Of a DNA stretch of 25,848 nt, positions 1 to 6,605 are shown piece after piece. Both the position numbers and the translations under genes were made by a program. The notes below the pieces were generated by a model. The model worked only from the letters and a program-made list of their open reading frames with translations. It had not been told where the DNA came from and did no database searches. The stretch covers positions 1 through 25,848 of the forward strand of contig CANDFO010000029.1 of the NCBI GenBank assembly GCA_947384055.1, read 5' to 3'. This stretch comes from an uncultured Flavonifractor sp. Lineage in GTDB: Bacteria; Bacillota; Clostridia; Oscillospirales; Oscillospiraceae. Positions within the stretch are counted from its first letter, which is position 1. Each line of letters starts with the position of its first letter.

Positions 1-67
1 CGTCTTCCTTCACCGCCACCACGCCGGAGGTGTCCGGTACCTGCTTTACACATACGATACATTTCAT
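1..67 (-). CDS. etfB: Electron transfer flavoprotein beta subunit, N-terminal fragment
   Basis: Only the first 22 codons lie in the window. The gene runs off the left edge. The peptide starts MKCIVCVKQVPDTSGVVAVK, which is the typical EtfB beginning (M-K-x-x-V-C-V-K-Q-V-P-D-T). The ATG is at 65-67, and an AAGGAGG ribosome site overlaps the stop codon of the acyl-CoA dehydrogenase gene just upstream, so the two are translationally linked. EtfB pairs with EtfA to carry electrons to or from acyl-CoA dehydrogenases; next to a butyryl-CoA dehydrogenase in anaerobes it usually forms the bifurcating Bcd-EtfAB complex. The presence of etfA beyond the edge is expected but not seen. Confidence 0.88.
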   Translation of the reverse strand, partial: MKCIVCVKQVPDTSGVVAVKED

Positions 68-82
68 GTTGCGTTTTCCTCC

Positions 83-1225
83 TTACTTGAGCAGCTCTTT
101 GGCGATGACGATCTTCTGTACCTCGCTGGTGCCCTCATAAATAGTCAGGATGCGGGCGTCCCGGTAGATGCGCTCAATGGCGTAGTCCTTCATATAGCCG
201 TAGCCGCCGTGAATCTGTACGGCTTTGGCGGCGATCTCATTGGCGGTTTCCGCAGCGAAGAATTTAGCCATGGAGGCGTTCATCCCGGCAGGCTCACCCC
301 GGTCCCGCAAATCGGCGGCCTTCAAAGCCAGGAGCTTGGCGGCCTCCAATTTGGTGGCCATCTCCGCCAGGTACCACTGGAGCCCCTGCTTGGAGGCGAT
401 GGGCTTGCCGAACTGAGAACGCTGCTTGGCGTACTCAATGGCGGCGTCCAGGGCGGCCTGGGCCTCACCGCAGGACTGGGAGGCGATACCCACGCGGCCG
501 CTGTCCAGGCCGCTCATGGCGATGTGGAACCCCTTGCCCACCTTGCCCAGGATCTGGGACTTGTGGACCCGGCAGTCCTCAAAGATGAGCTCGGACACCG
601 CTGCGCCGCGGATGCCCATCTTGTCCTCCAGCTTGCCTAGGGTGAAGCCGGGGGTGTCCCGATCTACCAAAAAAGCGGTCATGCCCCCGTGGGTCCTTTT
701 GGCCTTGTCGGTAACAGCAATGACGATGACATACTCGCCCTCGTGGGGGCCGATGTTGCTGATAAAGCACTTGGAGCCGTTGAGAATGTAATAGTCCCCG
801 TCCTGGACGGCAGTAGTCTGGAGCCCACCGGCATCGGAACCCGCACCGGGCTCGGTGAGGCCGAAGGCCCCGATTTTTCCCTCCTTGCAGGTCATGCCCA
901 GGTATTTCTGCTTCTGCGCCTCGGTGCCGTGGTGAACAATGATGTCATTGACCAGCAACTGCACCGCGAACATCTCGCCGGTGCTGGAGCAGGCCCGGGC
1001 CACCTCCATGATGGCCAGCACCTTGTCCACGTCCTTCAGTCCGGCGCCGCCGTACTCCCTGGGCACGTTGAGGCCCAGCAGACCCAGCTTACACAGTTTC
1101 ATTGTCGTCTCGTTGGGGAACTCCCCGGTGCGGTCCAGCTCCTCCGCCAGAGGCGCAATCTCCCGTTCCGAAAATTCCCGCACCATTTTTACCAGCATCT
1201 GCTGTTCTTTACTCAGTTCAAACAA
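83..1225 (-). CDS. bcd: Short-chain (butyryl-CoA type) acyl-CoA dehydrogenase
   Basis: FAD-dependent acyl-CoA dehydrogenase of about 380 residues, the normal length. It shows the FGLTEPGAGSDAGG signature and, near the C-terminus, IYEGTSEVQ, whose Glu (about residue 364) is the catalytic base of short-chain enzymes. With etfB directly downstream it probably reduces crotonyl-CoA to butyryl-CoA, possibly with electron bifurcation to ferredoxin. Start choice: the open frame allows a GTG at 1234, but the AGGAG site runs into that codon. A TTG at 1225 sits 8 bases after AGGAG and gives MFELSKEQQ, matching the usual Bcd N-terminus, so I prefer it. The gene follows the CoA-transferase by about 18 bases. 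The exact acyl substrate cannot be read from the sequence. Confidence 0.9.
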   Translation of the reverse strand: MFELSKEQQMLVKMVREFSEREIAPLAEELDRTGEFPNETTMKLCKLGLLGLNVPREYGGAGLKDVDKVLAIMEVARACSSTGEMFAVQLLVNDIIVHHGTEAQKQKYLGMTCKEGKIGAFGLTEPGAGSDAGGLQTTAVQDGDYYILNGSKCFISNIGPHEGEYVIVIAVTDKAKRTHGGMTAFLVDRDTPGFTLGKLEDKMGIRGAAVSELIFEDCRVHKSQILGKVGKGFHIAMSGLDSGRVGIASQSCGEAQAALDAAIEYAKQRSQFGKPIASKQGLQWYLAEMATKLEAAKLLALKAADLRDRGEPAGMNASMAKFFAAETANEIAAKAVQIHGGYGYMKDYAIERIYRDARILTIYEGTSEVQKIVIAKELLK

Positions 1226-1243
1226 TGTTGTCACTCCTGTCTG

Positions 1244-2545
1244 TCAAATAAGAATATTTTGCGATTTGGCCTGGCGTGTCAGCTGATCCCGAAACTTCGG
1301 ATGTGCGATTTCGATTAACGCCCGTGTCCGCTGGGACAAGGTTTTGCCCCGGAGCTTGGCAATGCCATACTCTGTAACAATGTAATCCACATCATTTTTG
1401 CTGGTGGTCACAATGGCTCCGGGGGTCAATGTGGGCGTTATCCGGCTGACCGTCCCGCCCTTCGCGGTGGAGGGGAAGGCAATGAAGCTCTTCCCACCCT
1501 TGGATTGGATTGCTCCCCGCACGTAGTCCGCCTGCCCACCTGTGCCGGAAATGTGTCGGGTTCCCATGGACTCCGCACACACCTGTCCAAAAAAGTCTAC
1601 CTCCAGCGCCGCATTCACCGAGATAAAATTCGGGTGCCGGGCAATGACGGCAGGATCGTTCACATAGTCCACCGGAAGCATCAGAAACGCCGGATTATCG
1701 TCAATAAAATCATAGATCCGCTGGGATCCGAACGCCAAAGTCGCCACCGTCTTACCCCGGTTGAGGGGCTTTTTCTCGTTGTTTACGGCTCCCTGCTCAA
1801 TCAGCTCCACCATACTGTCTGTGAAGAGCTCGGTGTGAATGCCCAAGTCGTGCTTGTCCTTGAGGGCCAGTCCCACGGCCTCCGGAACCGCGCCGATTCC
1901 CAATTGAATGGTCGCCCCATCCGGCACCGCTTCTGCGATCAGGCCGCCTATTGTACGGCTGATTTCGTCAATTTCAGCGGGAGGTATGACCGGCAGTGAG
2001 GCATCGTTTTCGCACAGGGCAGTTACTTGTGAAATATGGATCACCGGGGCCGATAAAGCCCGGGGCATATGGGGGTTTACTTCCAGATAGATGCGCTTTG
2101 CTTTGCGTATCAGATCCAGGCTGTTGGAGCCGGCAGCCCCTGTGGAGAACCAGCCGTGCTTATCCATAGGCGACACGGTGGTCAGGAAAGCGTCCACTTC
2201 GACATAGTCTCGGAACAGCCCCGGCATATCCCGATAGTAGCAGGGCATGATGTCGCCCCGCCCGTAGTTGATTGCATCCCGCAGTCCGCCGCCGGAAAAC
2301 CACGAGACAGGGGTGACGTTCCGAGTGGCTTTAGGGCCCAGGCAGTCCAACGGCGTCAGATCCAACATCGTGTGGAGTATGTACGACCCCCGTTCTTCGG
2401 TATCTGCCCCGGCTGCCAGTGCATTCAATATCCCGGCGGGGATTGCTGCCGCGATATCGGTGCAGCAGCTCCACCCGGACTGAAGCTGCGCCGCGATTTC
2501 CTCCGGTAAAAGGCGTTTGCTCATATACAATTCGTTAAAATCCAT
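1244..2545 (-). CDS. CoA-transferase of the 4-hydroxybutyrate/acetyl-CoA hydrolase family
   Basis: A 433-residue family I CoA-transferase of the AbfT/Cat2 type. The motif GIHTELFTDSMVELIE places a Glu at residue 239, matching the catalytic Glu238 known in Clostridium aminobutyricum 4-hydroxybutyrate CoA-transferase. A C-terminal TEYGIAKLRGKTLSQR segment is also typical. The enzyme would move CoA from acetyl-CoA or butyryl-CoA to a carboxylate such as 4-hydroxybutyrate, acetoacetate or a pathway intermediate, which fits its place between the BKACE/dehydratase genes and bcd. The ATG at 2545 follows GGAGTGG by about 8 bases. The stop of the upstream CGGC-protein gene lies 22 bases away, so this is one operon. 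The acceptor acid is inferred from context only. Confidence 0.88.
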   Translation of the reverse strand: MDFNELYMSKRLLPEEIAAQLQSGWSCCTDIAAAIPAGILNALAAGADTEERGSYILHTMLDLTPLDCLGPKATRNVTPVSWFSGGGLRDAINYGRGDIMPCYYRDMPGLFRDYVEVDAFLTTVSPMDKHGWFSTGAAGSNSLDLIRKAKRIYLEVNPHMPRALSAPVIHISQVTALCENDASLPVIPPAEIDEISRTIGGLIAEAVPDGATIQLGIGAVPEAVGLALKDKHDLGIHTELFTDSMVELIEQGAVNNEKKPLNRGKTVATLAFGSQRIYDFIDDNPAFLMLPVDYVNDPAVIARHPNFISVNAALEVDFFGQVCAESMGTRHISGTGGQADYVRGAIQSKGGKSFIAFPSTAKGGTVSRITPTLTPGAIVTTSKNDVDYIVTEYGIAKLRGKTLSQRTRALIEIAHPKFRDQLTRQAKSQNILI

Positions 2546-2567
2546 TCATAGGTCCACTCCATTCCGC

Positions 2568-2822
2568 TCATATCTCGTTGCCACCGCGCTGAGTTGGACT
2601 CAAATGATCAGCGGGGTCCAAATAGATGATTTGTTCTGCCTCCAATGAAGAAATATCCGCGCAGCGGGCCATACAGCCGCAGACCACATATAATGCGGCG
2701 TAATGCCGTCCCGGCTGCGCCGGAACAAGGGACTTCCGCAGGGCGCGCTCCAGCCGTGCGGCGGCTGCCGTCCGTTCAAAATGCGGATTACAGCCGCCGC
2801 AATATTTCACTGCCGCTTCCAT
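2568..2822 (-). CDS. Small cysteine-motif protein (CGGC...CGC), unknown function
   Basis: An 84-residue protein that I do not recognise as a named family. It begins MEAAVKYCGGCNPHFER and later has VVCGCMARC, giving Cys at 8, 11, 48, 50 and 54. This spacing could hold a metal, an Fe-S cluster or a redox disulfide. The tail is acidic and mixed, with no signal peptide or membrane segment. It starts 9 bases after the NifU-domain gene stops and ends 22 bases before the CoA-transferase, so it belongs to the catabolic operon. The GGAGG is 13 bases from the ATG, which is somewhat long. I infer a role in Fe-S handling for the oxygen-sensitive dehydratase encoded upstream, but nothing in the sequence proves this. 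Confidence 0.72.
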   Translation of the reverse strand: MEAAVKYCGGCNPHFERTAAAARLERALRKSLVPAQPGRHYAALYVVCGCMARCADISSLEAEQIIYLDPADHLSPTQRGGNEI

Positions 2823-2831
2823 GACCAGCTT

Positions 2832-3113
2832 CTATCCTCCCAGAAGAATCTGCCGGGCAAAGGCCAGCAGTTCCGGCTGCGTGGAACATGCCGTTTCTAC
2901 GCGGCTGATCTCCGGCAGCTCGGCGCACAGGACCTCCTCGATGTATGCCCGGGTGCTTAAATCGGCGGCGGGACAGCCGGAACAGGCGCCCGAAAGCAGA
3001 ACCGTTACCAGCCCGTCCTGACAGTCCGCCAGGCGCACATTGCCGCCGTGTGCAGAAAGCACAGGACGGATTTTTTGCTCCAGTACCTGTTCAATTTTTT
3101 GCTCAAATGTCAT
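2832..3113 (-). CDS. NifU C-terminal domain protein, Fe-S cluster scaffold or carrier
   Basis: A 93-residue stand-alone NifU-like domain. It has the family pattern of an HGGNVRL segment followed by GACSGCPAA, with the CxxC pair at Cys44 and Cys47 that binds a transferable [4Fe-4S] cluster in Nfu proteins. The start is ATG 3113 with AGGAGG about 9 bases upstream. It is followed closely by the CGGC protein. General Nfu proteins are usually encoded with isc/suf genes; its place inside a catabolic operon, next to a gene for a [4Fe-4S] dehydratase, suggests a dedicated maturation or repair role. The family is clear. The dedicated role is inference. Confidence 0.88.
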   Translation of the reverse strand: MTFEQKIEQVLEQKIRPVLSAHGGNVRLADCQDGLVTVLLSGACSGCPAADLSTRAYIEEVLCAELPEISRVETACSTQPELLAFARQILLGG

Positions 3114-3137
3114 ATTCCACCGCCTCCTGATTTAAGC

Positions 3138-3172
3138 GCGGATGAAAAGCGCAGGCTGCGTTTTTCATCCGC
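3138..3172 (-). repeat. Long hairpin just upstream of the NifU gene
   Basis: The arms GCGGATGAAAA and TTTTCATCCGC are perfect complements around an inner CGCA/TGCG stem, so the transcript can fold into an almost complete 17-bp hairpin. It lies between the repeat cluster and the ribosome site of the NifU gene. No T-run follows on the minus strand, so it is more likely an mRNA-processing or stability structure than a terminator. Confidence 0.55.
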
Positions 3173-3208
3173 ATTCAATCTGCAATTTCTGACTTGGTAG
3201 AGTACTAG
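3173..3208. repeat. 36-bp repeat, copy 1
   Basis: This 36-bp segment, ending CTTGGTAGAGTACTAG, recurs at 3334-3369 with one mismatch (C/T at position 11). The last 16 bases form the left arm of the palindrome at 3193-3220 and are the inverted end seen in the neighbouring elements. No matching opposite end is seen between here and the NifU gene, so this looks like a solitary end left by a deletion or internal recombination. Confidence 0.75.
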
Positions 3209-3220
3209 TACTCTACCAAG
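3193..3220. repeat. Perfect 28-bp palindrome
   Basis: The arms CTTGGTAGAGTACT and AGTACTCTACCAAG are perfect reverse complements with no spacer. It can be read as two identical element ends abutting head to head and sharing CTAG: the right end of copy 1 (to 3208) and the left end of the next element (from 3205). An operator is the alternative reading, but recurrence of the same ends elsewhere favours mobile-element ends. Confidence 0.8.
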
Positions 3221-3369
3221 CTAGAACATTGCATTTGCCTTTGGGCCGGATTTCCGCATGGCTTCGTTGTCGTCCTTGGTGGGCGTCAGCCCACCGGCGT
3301 CCTCCGCCTTGCCCTGCAAAAATCCTGCTCCAAATTCAATCTGTAATTTCTGACTTGGTAGAGTACTAG
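3205..3369. mobile_element. MITE-like element with 16-bp perfect inverted ends
   Basis: Begins CTAGTACTCTACCAAG and ends with its exact reverse complement, CTTGGTAGAGTACTAG, 165 bp in all. It carries no credible gene; the interior has a small GGTGGGC/GCCCACC hairpin. The right end contains the second copy of the 36-bp repeat (3334-3369). It abuts another inverted-repeat element starting at 3367. Small size, perfect ends, no coding capacity and several related ends nearby are what a non-autonomous miniature element would show. The transposase family is not identified. Confidence 0.6.
3334..3369. repeat. 36-bp repeat, copy 2
   Basis: Second copy of the segment at 3173-3208, differing at a single base. 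It forms the right end of the element at 3205-3369 and touches the TA-flanked element beginning at 3367. Confidence 0.75.
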
Positions 3370-3531
3370 ACCTTGTTTGAAAAATGGGAATATGCTCAAG
3401 AGCGAGGGATTTTTTCGGCTGGCAAGCGGTTTTGACGCAGGAGTGCTGACGGACTTCAAGGAGAAACCGCGCCGTCCAGTGGGAAAAAGTCCCGTCACTT
3501 AGGCATATTGACAATTTTTAAACAAGGTCTA
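3367..3531. mobile_element. MITE-like element with about 28-bp inverted ends and TA borders
   Basis: The left end TAGACCTTGTTTGAAAAAT (3367-3385) and the right end (reverse complement TAGACCTTGTTTAAAAATTG, 3512-3531) match over about 28 bp with a few mismatches, both running on to AATATGC. The element is 165 bp and bounded by TA on each side, the target dinucleotide of the IS630/Tc1-mariner superfamily. No gene fits inside. Outside the ends, the left flank TTGGTA and the right flank (reverse complement TTTGGTA) also resemble each other. The IS630 link is inference from the TA border only. Confidence 0.6.
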
Positions 3532-3549
3532 TACCAAATACCAGAAAAG

Positions 3550-3640
3550 GAAAGGGCCACACCCCACTCTGCCGGGGCCGGGCTGTGTGTGTTTAAGGAG
3601 GGAAGTAAAAGAGAGAGCCCCTGTGCGGTGTGGCCTTTTC
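3550..3640. repeat. Inverted repeat with 14-bp arms, 63-base spacer
   Basis: The arms GAAAGGGCCACACC (3550-3563) and GGTGTGGCCTTTTC (3627-3640) pair with one mismatch. The stretch lies between the element cluster and the end of the C_GCAxxG gene and holds no gene. It may be a further small element or a long-loop hairpin downstream of the gene. I see no T-run that would make it a convincing terminator on the minus strand. Confidence 0.5.
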
Positions 3641-3709
3641 CCTGCCCGGATGTGTCGGTTTTCTAGCTCAGTGGAGTGCCAGGCGATTTACAGGCAGAGG
3701 GAGATTATA

Positions 3710-4198
3710 TCATGTTCCGCCGCCCGCAGCGCGCTGCACAGCCAGAGCCGCACAGCAGCCGATGATGTCCTGACAATTCTTTTTCCGCGGTTTTCCGTCC
3801 CAGTCATAGGATTTTGACAGTTCACGGCATACAATTGTGCCATATTTGGCCTCGATATCCTCAATATAGCGGCGAAAAACCTGATATACGCCGGCCTCTC
3901 CATTCAGCTCGGCAATCCGCTCCTGAAGGGTCTCTTTCGCCAGGGGGTCTTTTCTTCCATACAGAGTGCCCAGCGCCAACGCTCCGCCCAGTACCGCACC
4001 GCACGTATTTCTGGTAAGCCCAATGCCGCCTCCGAAGCCGGAGGCCAGCGCAATGACCTCCGGCGGAAAATCCGTCAGGCCCAGCTCTAAAAAGCTTTTC
4101 AGCACACACTCCGCACAGTTCAAACCCTGCCGGAAATACTCCCGGGCGGCCTTTTCTGACTGCTCCTTCAACCGTTCAATATCTTGCGTTGTTTCCAC
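3710..4198 (-). CDS. C_GCAxxG_C_C family redox protein
   Basis: A protein of 162 residues with the cysteine layout that names this family: NCAEC (Cys28, 31), TCGAVLGGALALG (Cys66), VCREL (Cys124), NCQDIIGCC (Cys142, 148, 149). Such proteins are thought to be redox-active or metal-binding and are common in anaerobes, but no reaction is established. Start: an upstream TTG at 4207 touches the AAAGGAG site, while GTG at 4198 lies 9 bases after it, so I choose GTG. It sits in the catabolic operon direction, but element-like inverted repeats flank it on both sides, so it may have arrived separately or be transcribed less tightly with the rest. Confidence 0.87.
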   Translation of the reverse strand: METTQDIERLKEQSEKAAREYFRQGLNCAECVLKSFLELGLTDFPPEVIALASGFGGGIGLTRNTCGAVLGGALALGTLYGRKDPLAKETLQERIAELNGEAGVYQVFRRYIEDIEAKYGTIVCRELSKSYDWDGKPRKKNCQDIIGCCAALAVQRAAGGGT

Positions 4199-4223
4199 TC
4201 CGATCAACTCCTTTCCACAGGCC

Positions 4224-4309
4224 CCAGTACTCCACCAAGGCTGACGGCAGAGTTATCCTAAAATCCCGCCCAAAGGTGAATACAAGTTCCTGGCTTGGCG
4301 GAGTACTGG
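4224..4309. mobile_element. Short inverted-repeat element related to the 3205-3369 ends
   Basis: The left end CCAGTACTCCACCAAG (4224-4239) and right end CTTGGCGGAGTACTGG (4294-4309) are inverted repeats with one mismatch, 54 bases apart. They match the 3205-3369 ends (CTTGGTAGAGTACTAG) at most positions, and the similarity runs further inward (CAAGTTCCTGG versus CAATTTCTGA). It fills the gap between the crotonase stop and the C_GCAxxG gene start. The RNA could also fold into a long-loop hairpin and act between the two genes. Confidence 0.6.
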
Positions 4310-4331
4310 TAAGCCTTGATGCGGAGATGCG

Positions 4332-5114
4332 CTACCGATCCTGGAAAACGGGGGTGCGTTTTTCCAGAAAAGCGCGCATGCCTTCTTTTTTGTCGCTGGT
4401 AGCGGAAATTACCCCGAAAAGCGCGGCTTCGTACTGCGCTGCGCTGCGCAGGTCGGTTTCCGTTCCATAGTCCACGGCGCGTTTGATAAAATCCAGTACG
4501 TTGGCGCTCTTGTTGAGCAGGTCGGCACAGAATTCATCTGCCGCCGCCATCAGCCTGTCCTGGGAAACCACTCTGCTGACCAGGCCGATTCGGTAGGCTT
4601 CCTGCGCGTCAACCATTCTGCCCGTCATCAGAATTTCCTTGGCCCGCTGCTTCCCGATGATGCGGGGCAGCCGGATATTGCCGCCAAAGCCGCAGCATAC
4701 GCCCAGCTTTGATTCGGGAGCGCCGAACCTGGCGTTTTCAGAACAGAGGATAAAATCACAGGCCAGGGCAAATTCAAATCCGCCGCCCAGACAGTATCCG
4801 TTTACCGCCGCGACGACCGGTTTTGGGCTGGCCTCAATTGTGGCGCACAGCTTGTGTCCGGTGAGGCTCCAGCGGTACGAGGATAATCCATCCATGCTTA
4901 ACTCCTCACGGATATCCCCGCCGGAGATGAACGCCTTATCTCCGGAACCGGTCAGGACAACAACCCGGACGGCCTGGTCGTCAATCAGGCGGTCCAGCGC
5001 AGCCTGAAGCTGAAAAAAAGTATCCCAGTCAATGGCGTTCAGCACCTGGGGACGGTGGACTGTAATGATGCCTCTGCCCTCCCGACAGGTCACGAAAACA
5101 GATTGCGCTTCCAT
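4332..5114 (-). CDS. Enoyl-CoA hydratase/isomerase family protein (crotonase)
   Basis: A 260-residue crotonase-fold protein. The oxyanion-hole segments FISGGDIRE and GYCLGGGFEFALACD are present. Glu114 (GGGFEF) and Glu134 (GAPES) are 20 residues apart, as are the two catalytic Glu residues of rat enoyl-CoA hydratase, which favours real hydratase activity (3-hydroxybutyryl-CoA to or from crotonyl-CoA). ATG 5114 follows AAGGAG by 7 bases; a longer frame upstream overlaps the previous gene and has no better site. The dehydratase gene stops 4 bases before this start, indicating translational coupling. It would join beta-hydroxyacyl-CoA products to the crotonyl-CoA node reduced by the acyl-CoA dehydrogenase. 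Isomerase or another crotonase activity remains possible. Confidence 0.9.
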   Translation of the reverse strand: MEAQSVFVTCREGRGIITVHRPQVLNAIDWDTFFQLQAALDRLIDDQAVRVVVLTGSGDKAFISGGDIREELSMDGLSSYRWSLTGHKLCATIEASPKPVVAAVNGYCLGGGFEFALACDFILCSENARFGAPESKLGVCCGFGGNIRLPRIIGKQRAKEILMTGRMVDAQEAYRIGLVSRVVSQDRLMAAADEFCADLLNKSANVLDFIKRAVDYGTETDLRSAAQYEAALFGVISATSDKKEGMRAFLEKRTPVFQDR

Positions 5115-5118
5115 CCGG

Positions 5119-6573
5119 TTACTCCTTAATGCCGGCGATGCGTTTGGCCAGGGATTTCTTATGCTCAAAATTCCCCTGGCGGGTGATCATGACCTTCTGT
5201 GCCTGGGGAGAACCGGCTCCATGCATGGATTCCGTGCGATAGCCTACCGCAGCGGTGCCCAACGCCAGATTTTCGCACAGCCGCAGCGCGCGCAGGCGCG
5301 TCGCCGCATCCACCTCATGTCCCACCAGGTATTTTTCCACGTAATGCCCGATCTCCGGATTTTTTAAGTCCGCTTCCGACGGCGCCGTGACCATGATTCC
5401 GCCGGCGATATCCTCCATGAGACGGACAATCTCATAGGGATACCGGGTGACATTCAGCTTGCATACATTGGCGAGCAGCAGGTCAACCATGAAGTTGCCG
5501 GCTTTGGTCTGCCAGCCCTCCGCTGAGGAGGCGATGCCGGCACAGTAGAGCTGCTCGTTCAGCTGGGTCATCTCCACCAGCTTATCCCTGACATGGCTGG
5601 CCTTTTCCGTACCGTTGTACTGGGCAATCAGGCTGGCCGCGCCAATGGCGACATCACCTACACCGGATTTACAGCCGCCGTAGCTGTTCCTGTGATAGCC
5701 GGCAAAGCGCTCCACCAGCATTCCGGCAAATTCCACCTCTCCGTTGAGGAAAATGTGTTCGTTGGGGACAAATACGTGGTCGAATACCGTCAGCGCTTCA
5801 ATGCCCCCGTATTGGGCGTTGCCCAGGTCGATATCGGCGCCGGGCTCCAGCTTTCGGGTATCGCAGGACTGACGTCCGACAATCATTGTGACGCCGGGCG
5901 TGTCCAGGGCAGTGGAAAAGGCAATGGCATAATCCTCCTGCCCGGGCCGCAGGGCCTGGGTGGGGAGCACTACAACCTCATGGGCGTTTGTGATGCCGGT
6001 TAAGTGGGCCTTTGCCCCGTTGACCACAACCCCGTCAGGACGGCGCTCCACCACATGGACATACAGGTCCTTGTCCTGCTCATCGCCGCCGATTTTGGCG
6101 CAGCGGTCCCCTTTGGGGTCGGTCAGCGCGCCGGCGACGACGAGGTCTTCATCCTGACAGCGGATCAGGTAATGTTTGAACCGTTCGAAATATTCTGTTC
6201 CGTATTTTTCGTCGATCTCAAATGTAGTGGAATAGAAGGCGTTGGCCATATCCATCATAACACAGCGCTGAAAGCATGACCCTGTGCGCTGTCCCATCAG
6301 GCGCTGGAGCTTCACTTTTTTGTTCAGGTCTCCCGTGTCCTTATGGATATGGTTGAAGCGGTTGATCCTGTGTCCGGTAAACTGGCTGGTGGCGGTCAAA
6401 AGGTCCTCATATTCCGGCATAAGGGCCATGGTGTAGGTCTCCTCAAGGCACCTCCGGGACGGGATAAGCATGGGATGGCTGATGGGGTCCTGAATTTTCT
6501 CCCCCTGGAAGTAAATGCTGCGCTCCATTCTGCGCAGTGACTCCACATATTGCTCGCTGGTCATTAAAGGCAT
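5119..6573 (-). CDS. abfD: 4-hydroxybutyryl-CoA dehydratase family enzyme (vinylacetyl-CoA isomerase)
   Basis: A 484-residue protein of the 4-hydroxyphenylacetate 3-hydroxylase superfamily, anaerobic dehydratase branch. The Fe-S ligands of C. aminobutyricum AbfD (Cys99, Cys103, His292, Cys299) have counterparts at Cys100, Cys104 (GSCFQRC), His294 and Cys301 (HRNSYGGC). The enzyme uses FAD and a [4Fe-4S] cluster to dehydrate 4-hydroxybutyryl-CoA to crotonyl-CoA by way of vinylacetyl-CoA, by a radical mechanism, and is inactivated by oxygen. It lies between the BKACE and crotonase genes and just ahead of Fe-S-type accessory genes. The substrate may be 4-hydroxybutyryl-CoA or a close analogue. 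The ATG at 6573 is preceded by AAGGAG. Confidence 0.87.
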   Translation of the reverse strand: MPLMTSEQYVESLRRMERSIYFQGEKIQDPISHPMLIPSRRCLEETYTMALMPEYEDLLTATSQFTGHRINRFNHIHKDTGDLNKKVKLQRLMGQRTGSCFQRCVMMDMANAFYSTTFEIDEKYGTEYFERFKHYLIRCQDEDLVVAGALTDPKGDRCAKIGGDEQDKDLYVHVVERRPDGVVVNGAKAHLTGITNAHEVVVLPTQALRPGQEDYAIAFSTALDTPGVTMIVGRQSCDTRKLEPGADIDLGNAQYGGIEALTVFDHVFVPNEHIFLNGEVEFAGMLVERFAGYHRNSYGGCKSGVGDVAIGAASLIAQYNGTEKASHVRDKLVEMTQLNEQLYCAGIASSAEGWQTKAGNFMVDLLLANVCKLNVTRYPYEIVRLMEDIAGGIMVTAPSEADLKNPEIGHYVEKYLVGHEVDAATRLRALRLCENLALGTAAVGYRTESMHGAGSPQAQKVMITRQGNFEHKKSLAKRIAGIKE

Positions 6574-6605
6574 CTCGTCATCTCCTTGTAAAAGGTCCGT
6601 ATCTG

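Noticed and set aside
3193..3220. Palindrome as a transcription-factor operator
   Set aside because: The same half-sequences bound several small inverted-repeat elements, so mobile-element ends explain it better; an operator role is not excluded.
3221..3514. Open frame of 97 codons across the repeat cluster
   Set aside because: It spans two inverted-repeat elements, has no ribosome site and no family resemblance; better explained as element sequence.
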